Assembly (NCBI RefSeq): GCF_043641665.1
Contig: NC_092186.1
Location: forward strand, 22,607,501 to 22,671,500
DNA from: Enoplosus armatus
Lineage: Eukaryota > Chordata > Actinopteri > Centrarchiformes > Enoplosidae
Direction: 5' to 3'
Length of the DNA stretch: 64,000 nt
A model generated the notes under the pieces. It did no database searches and had not been told where the DNA came from. It worked only from the letters and a program-made list of their open reading frames with translations. Both the position numbers and the translations under genes were made by a program. Positions 62,436 to 64,000 of this stretch are shown in pieces; the stretch's first letter is position 1, and every line of letters starts with the position of its first letter.

Positions 62436-63596
62436 GCAGTGTTAGACTTGACAATCAGCTGCTGCTTCACCCAAGGCTGCCGTTAGGTCACGTACAAATT
62501 GATTCACATTGCTGGAGGGCGGCAGGGGCCAAAGTGCCACATGACTAATGTGTTCTAAGACGCAGAGGTGGGCCGGTCGGCCTCCAAAAAAAAAAAACAT
62601 GGCGAGGGTGTACTGACCTTCAACCCCGGCTCTCCGGTGGCACCCAGTTCCCCCTCTGCACCAGGCCCACCCTACAAAGATGGCAGAGGGAAACAGAGGA
62701 CATGAGTCATATTTAATTTGCACTGTATGCATACAACTACTCATCAACTATTGCATAAAACCCCCCAAAAATGCATTATGAATGGATAAATAGTCACAAA
62801 TATTAAATGAAAAGTACTTCAGGCCCTTGCTCTCCGTCAGGTCCAGCCTCCCCAGAAGGTCCTTTGGGTCCCTGCAAGAAAAATAACCATCCTAAGATTC
62901 TTTAGGGACCCTAGCTTAATGATACATAATCTCATTATTGGACTTGCTAGGTACAGTAAATCCGGAAATAAAACCACCAGAATAACAAAACACCAACATA
63001 ATACACGACTCTAGCATATAATGGCAAAACAAACACATACAGTTAAGTTCAAGCCTGTAGAGCCGAGAGCTGAGAGTGCCTGGAGTAAAACTGAAGACCA
63101 GCCAAAGGCAAGACGAGACCCATAACATAAACCGTGCCTCCAGCATCACTGAAACCTCCCGTCCTAATAAATATTTGTGTCAGATTGTTTGACATTCTTG
63201 ATGTCCCTGAGGGGTCGGCAGATTACCAGGAAAATCAAGAACTCGAAGACTAATCCAAGAAGGGAGGCACGAGGTAAGGGAGCTTTAAGGTGCGAGAGAG
63301 AGAGAAAGCGATAAACAAAGACCAATCTAAATTACTCAAACTGTTCAATTTCTGGACAATGGGCGACATCACAGCCTCTGAAGTGCGTATTAAATACCTT
63401 CCGACCGTGGCAGCTTCTTTCTCATGAAACTTAGCAACAATGACTCTGTGGATACCATCTCCCATAGTCATAATTTGCGGTTTGTGAGCAGTTTCCTGAA
63501 ACGAACCACATCAATGCAACAGTCAGAGGACAGCATACTTACTGGTTCACCGTGGGGTCCCCTCTCCCCGTTGCTGCCGGGAACACCTGGTTTACC
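43218..63596 (-). CDS. col24a1: COL24A1, collagen alpha-1(XXIV), 3' half of the gene (29 exons seen)
   Basis: Minus-strand exons, all in one continuous frame, encode 505 residues of Gly-X-Y helix, a short telopeptide and a complete fibrillar C-propeptide ending VGPVCFL. Collagen XXIV is a minor fibrillar collagen, secreted as procollagen and reported mainly in developing bone and cornea. The C-propeptide contains [26 protein letters not shown] and [10 protein letters not shown] and has eight cysteines. KIQDGSWHQ at the last join fits COL24A1 better than its closest relative COL27A1, and the neighbours agree. Nearly all helix exons are 54 or 108 bp, phase 0 at both ends, beginning with Gly. 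The helix has one interruption in the exon at 56463-56519. The gene is truncated by the window edge: the N-propeptide and about half the helix lie beyond 64000. An exon missed in the larger introns cannot be ruled out because any phase-0 exon would keep the frame. Confidence 0.95.
43657..43893 (-). CDS. col24a1: col24a1 C-propeptide exon
   Basis: It has 79 codons in phase 0: starts [20 protein letters not shown], includes SITLHCLN and [14 protein letters not shown], and ends LQDECK. It contains cysteines 6 and 7. The variable loop before ENNTLRF is Ser/Thr/Pro-rich and has an NNT sequon. Confidence 0.96.
44072..44181 (-). CDS. col24a1: col24a1 C-propeptide exon
   Basis: Encodes [20 protein letters not shown], then [16 protein letters not shown], the conserved calcium-binding and N-glycosylated (NFT) part of fibrillar propeptides. 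Two leading bases finish the glycine from the previous exon. Confidence 0.96.
44339..44507 (-). CDS. col24a1: col24a1 C-propeptide exon (N-terminal part)
   Basis: Encodes [20 protein letters not shown], then [20 protein letters not shown] and [10 protein letters not shown]. This is the coiled stalk plus the first two cysteines of the domain. It leaves in phase 1 at GTGAGA. Confidence 0.96.
44632..44697 (-). CDS. col24a1: col24a1 C-telopeptide / propeptide junction exon
   Basis: Its 22 codons, starting [20 protein letters not shown], follow the last Gly-X-Y triplet. The Asp-rich DD and AD steps are plausible procollagen C-proteinase (BMP1-type) sites; the exact bond is inference. Confidence 0.88.
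45393..45419 (-). CDS. col24a1: col24a1 helix exon, last Gly-X-Y triplets
   Basis: It has only 27 bp: GPPGAPGPT. It ends the triple helix with a donor GTAAGT. Confidence 0.88.
45576..45611 (-). CDS. col24a1: col24a1 helix exon (4 triplets)
   Basis: [12 protein letters not shown], 36 bp, phase 0 at both ends. Confidence 0.88.
46574..46609 (-). CDS. col24a1: col24a1 helix exon (4 triplets)
   Basis: [12 protein letters not shown], 36 bp, phase 0 at both ends. GPK is a possible lysyl hydroxylation or cross-linking context. Confidence 0.88.
46829..46849. repeat. (CA)n microsatellite beside a col24a1 donor site
   Basis: On the transcript this is a UG repeat starting about 13 nt inside the intron after the exon at 46862-46915. 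Confidence 0.9.
46862..46915 (-). CDS. col24a1: col24a1 helix exon (6 triplets)
   Basis: [18 protein letters not shown]. Donor GTAGGT is followed closely by a UG repeat in the transcript. Confidence 0.92.
47227..47289 (-). CDS. col24a1: col24a1 helix exon (7 triplets)
   Basis: Starts [18 protein letters not shown] and ends GTL, 63 bp, one of the few helix exons not of 54-bp type. Confidence 0.92.
47437..47490 (-). CDS. col24a1: col24a1 helix exon (6 triplets)
   Basis: [18 protein letters not shown], phase 0 at both ends. Confidence 0.92.
47491..48551 (-). other. col24a1: col24a1 intron
   Basis: Intron between helix exons; no further gene or repeat recognised. Confidence 0.5.
48552..48659 (-). 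CDS. col24a1: col24a1 helix exon (12 triplets)
   Basis: 108 bp, starting [15 protein letters not shown] and ending GDPGPKGQP. Rich in charged triplets. Confidence 0.95.
48823..48930 (-). CDS. col24a1: col24a1 helix exon (12 triplets)
   Basis: 108 bp, starting [15 protein letters not shown] and ending GERGPLGQK, with donor GTGAAA. Confidence 0.95.
48931..51637 (-). other. col24a1: col24a1 intron (2.7 kb), largest seen in this gene
   Basis: I found no collagen exon in it on careful reading. It carries the repeat at 49060-49325 next to the exon and has no other recognised feature. Confidence 0.55.
49060..49325 (+). repeat. interspersed repeat, copy 2 of a pair
   Basis: Carries GTTTACATCCATGTTTAC, TTTCTTGGAGCATTGCAGCC and AGCGCTACTAGTGGTAAAAA in the same order as the copy at 37310-37565, diverged throughout. 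Two copies in one window at unrelated genes support a dispersed element. Confidence 0.65.
51638..51745 (-). CDS. col24a1: col24a1 helix exon (12 triplets)
   Basis: 108 bp, starting [15 protein letters not shown] and ending GLPGKQGRQ. Confidence 0.95.
51746..52576 (-). other. col24a1: col24a1 intron
   Basis: No further feature recognised apart from a short G-run at about 52250-52260. Confidence 0.5.
52577..52630 (-). CDS. col24a1: col24a1 helix exon (6 triplets)
   Basis: [18 protein letters not shown]. The acceptor is preceded directly by a UG repeat in the transcript instead of an ordinary pyrimidine tract. Confidence 0.92.
52639..52672. repeat. (AC)17 microsatellite abutting a col24a1 acceptor
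   Basis: On the transcript this is (UG)n ending 8 nt before the exon at 52577-52630. Confidence 0.95.
52673..54111 (-). other. col24a1: col24a1 intron
   Basis: No exon or repeat recognised. Open frames such as 53559-53900 on the minus strand have no collagen pattern or other family signature. Confidence 0.5.
54112..54165 (-). CDS. col24a1: col24a1 helix exon (6 triplets)
   Basis: [18 protein letters not shown], phase 0 at both ends. Confidence 0.93.
54380..54433 (-). CDS. col24a1: col24a1 helix exon (6 triplets)
   Basis: [18 protein letters not shown], phase 0 at both ends. Confidence 0.93.
54434..55350 (-). other. col24a1: col24a1 intron
   Basis: Contains two short GT repeats (about 54976-54994 and 55096-55120); nothing else recognised. 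Confidence 0.5.
55351..55404 (-). CDS. col24a1: col24a1 helix exon (6 triplets)
   Basis: [18 protein letters not shown], a highly charged segment. Confidence 0.93.
55405..56462 (-). other. col24a1: col24a1 intron
   Basis: No further feature recognised. Confidence 0.5.
56463..56519 (-). CDS. col24a1: col24a1 helix exon with a Gly-X-Y interruption
   Basis: 57 bp, one codon longer than its neighbours. It reads [19 protein letters not shown], so four residues without glycine separate two Gly triplets. NRT is an N-glycosylation sequon inside the break. Splice sites are ordinary (acceptor ATTCCAG, donor GTAGGT) and trimming to 54 bp would not restore the repeat. Collagens XXIV and XXVII are known for short helix imperfections. 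Confidence 0.9.
56661..56714 (-). CDS. col24a1: col24a1 helix exon (6 triplets)
   Basis: [18 protein letters not shown], phase 0 at both ends. Confidence 0.94.
56715..57500 (-). other. col24a1: col24a1 intron
   Basis: Contains a (CA)14 microsatellite at 56953-56980; nothing else recognised. Confidence 0.55.
57501..57554 (-). CDS. col24a1: col24a1 helix exon (6 triplets)
   Basis: [18 protein letters not shown], phase 0 at both ends. Confidence 0.94.
57555..58690 (-). other. col24a1: col24a1 intron
   Basis: No exon recognised. There is a (CT)n tract at about 57824-57841 and an AT-rich stretch near 58320-58340. Confidence 0.5.
58691..58798 (-). CDS. col24a1: col24a1 helix exon (12 triplets)
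   Basis: 108 bp, starting [15 protein letters not shown] and ending GARGTRGTP. The donor GTTAGT is non-consensus at +3 but usable. Confidence 0.94.
59113..59166 (-). CDS. col24a1: col24a1 helix exon (6 triplets)
   Basis: [18 protein letters not shown], ending in a basic cluster. Confidence 0.94.
59167..60117 (-). other. col24a1: col24a1 intron
   Basis: Contains the C23 run at 60029-60051; nothing else recognised. Confidence 0.5.
60029..60051. repeat. poly-C homopolymer tract (about C23)
   Basis: On the transcript this is a G23 run about 65 nt downstream of the donor of the exon at 60118-60225. Length is likely unstable. Confidence 0.95.
60118..60225 (-). CDS. col24a1: col24a1 helix exon (12 triplets)
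   Basis: 108 bp, starting [15 protein letters not shown] and ending GEPGKQGFR. Confidence 0.95.
60226..61211 (-). other. col24a1: col24a1 intron with repeat
   Basis: Largely occupied by the AT-rich repeat at about 60440-60890. Confidence 0.5.
60440..60890 (+). mobile_element. AT-rich 3'-tail of a teleost interspersed repeat
   Basis: A long AT-rich stretch leads to GAATGGGAGCACCTGTAACT, then CCCCGGGGATCAATAGAGTA. This resembles the 3' tail common in fish repeats, where AATTTCCCCCCGGGGATCAA and TAAAGTATT is typical. The 5' limit is uncertain. Confidence 0.5.
61212..61265 (-). CDS. col24a1: col24a1 helix exon (6 triplets)
   Basis: [18 protein letters not shown], phase 0 at both ends. Confidence 0.94.
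61266..62287 (-). other. col24a1: col24a1 intron
   Basis: G-runs at about 61829-61842 and 61982-61996; no exon or element recognised. Confidence 0.5.
62288..62341 (-). CDS. col24a1: col24a1 helix exon (6 triplets)
   Basis: [18 protein letters not shown], phase 0 at both ends. Confidence 0.94.
62389..62432. repeat. (CA)22 microsatellite upstream of a col24a1 acceptor
   Basis: On the transcript it is a UG repeat ending 47 nt before the exon at 62288-62341. Confidence 0.95.
62618..62671 (-). CDS. col24a1: col24a1 helix exon (6 triplets)
   Basis: [18 protein letters not shown]; donor GTCAGT. Confidence 0.93.
62818..62871 (-). CDS. col24a1: col24a1 helix exon (6 triplets), weak donor
   Basis: [18 protein letters not shown]. 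The donor is GAA/GTACTT, matching consensus at only a few positions beyond GT, so this exon may be skipped or regulated. Skipping would keep the frame. Confidence 0.9.
62872..63542 (-). other. col24a1: col24a1 intron
   Basis: No further feature recognised. Confidence 0.5.
63543..63596 (-). CDS. col24a1: col24a1 helix exon (6 triplets), most 5' exon seen
   Basis: [18 protein letters not shown]. The transcript acceptor is a UG repeat followed by UUUCCAG. Upstream exons lie beyond the window. Confidence 0.93.
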
Positions 63597-63602
63597 CTGG
63601 AA

Positions 63603-63627
63603 ACACACACACACACACACACACACA
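63603..63627. repeat. (CA)n microsatellite abutting a col24a1 acceptor
   Basis: On the transcript it is (UG)n ending 6 nt before the exon at 63543-63596. Confidence 0.95.
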
Positions 63628-63725
63628 GTCATGAGCCTACCGTCGCTTCACTCATTCATTTGTATAATTACAGAAAACAAGCATGAGAAAACTTGGTCAT
63701 CATTAGCACCGCGACCATCCCTAAT

Positions 63726-63726
<1 letters not shown>

Positions 63727-63761
<35 letters not shown>
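63727..63761. repeat. (CA)17 microsatellite
   Basis: A second CA repeat in the same col24a1 intron, about 130 bp from the exon. Confidence 0.95.
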
Positions 63762-63763
<2 letters not shown>

Positions 63764-64000
63764 AGCAGGAACTCTTTGGATTGGCTTTCTTGCAATCTCC
63801 CATTCCTTTGTTGCAGTCCAAACATTGTGTTGCCAAGTTTAGACGAGGCACCCTGATTTGAAACGGGTGTTTCATCGACCTGTCACCTGTAGAATCAACT
63901 GCTTCACAAACGCTATTGTGGAACACTACAACCTAACGCATCCTAATCAACACTGAAATAACGTTTGCTTCTATTCACTGTGTAGATATGACTCAAAACA
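63762..64000 (-). other. col24a1: col24a1 intron, right edge of the window
   Basis: No exon is recognised between the CA repeat and the window end. Confidence 0.5.

Noticed and set aside
1..64000. tRNA, rRNA, CRISPR, phage or bacterial operon features
   Set aside because: No cloverleaf with a proper T-arm, no spaced direct-repeat array and no prokaryotic gene organisation was seen; tandem repeats are ordinary microsatellites.

Overview
The window is vertebrate nuclear DNA, almost certainly from a teleost fish. It has intron-split genes with GT-AG junctions, many CA/GT microsatellites, and several interspersed repeats of kinds common in percomorph-type fish genomes. I see no bacterial, phage, CRISPR or organellar content. 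Gene order and orientation are CCN1 (+), ZNHIT6 (-), COL24A1 (-), which matches human chromosome 1p22 as I know it, so this is a conserved syntenic block.

Positions 1-2640 are upstream of ccn1. They hold a TTAA-flanked MITE-like element, homopolymer and CA tracts, a perfect CArG box, and a TATA promoter at about 2644. ccn1 (cyr61) occupies 2881-4833 with five coding exons that join to a 383-residue secreted matricellular protein (IGFBP, VWC, TSP1 and CT modules). Its 3'UTR runs to about 5555.

Positions 5560-13800 are intergenic, with two remnants of one non-LTR retrotransposon (9546-10430) and a fold-back repeat (12116-12455).

Positions 13819-40911 are znhit6 on the minus strand: ten coding exons, 381 residues, a zf-HIT finger at the N terminus and an acidic tail. 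Its introns reach 9.3 kb and carry several old repeats. A CpG-containing promoter with a consensus CRE lies at about 40912-41111.

Positions about 41977-63596 are the 3' half of col24a1 on the minus strand. I could place 29 exons: 24 triple-helix exons (505 residues) and five exons of the C-telopeptide/C-propeptide. The 5' part of the gene lies beyond the right edge.

The three genes are neighbours but not a pathway: CCN1 is a YAP/SRF-induced matrix signalling protein, ZNHIT6 (BCD1) is a nuclear box C/D snoRNP assembly factor, and collagen XXIV is a fibrillar matrix protein of bone and cornea. I found no convincing undescribed system. The best leads are UG repeats set directly against col24a1 splice sites, a serine microsatellite in the ccn1 signal-peptide region, a helix interruption in col24a1, and the fold-back and MITE elements. 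All calls come from reading the sequence; no database search was run.
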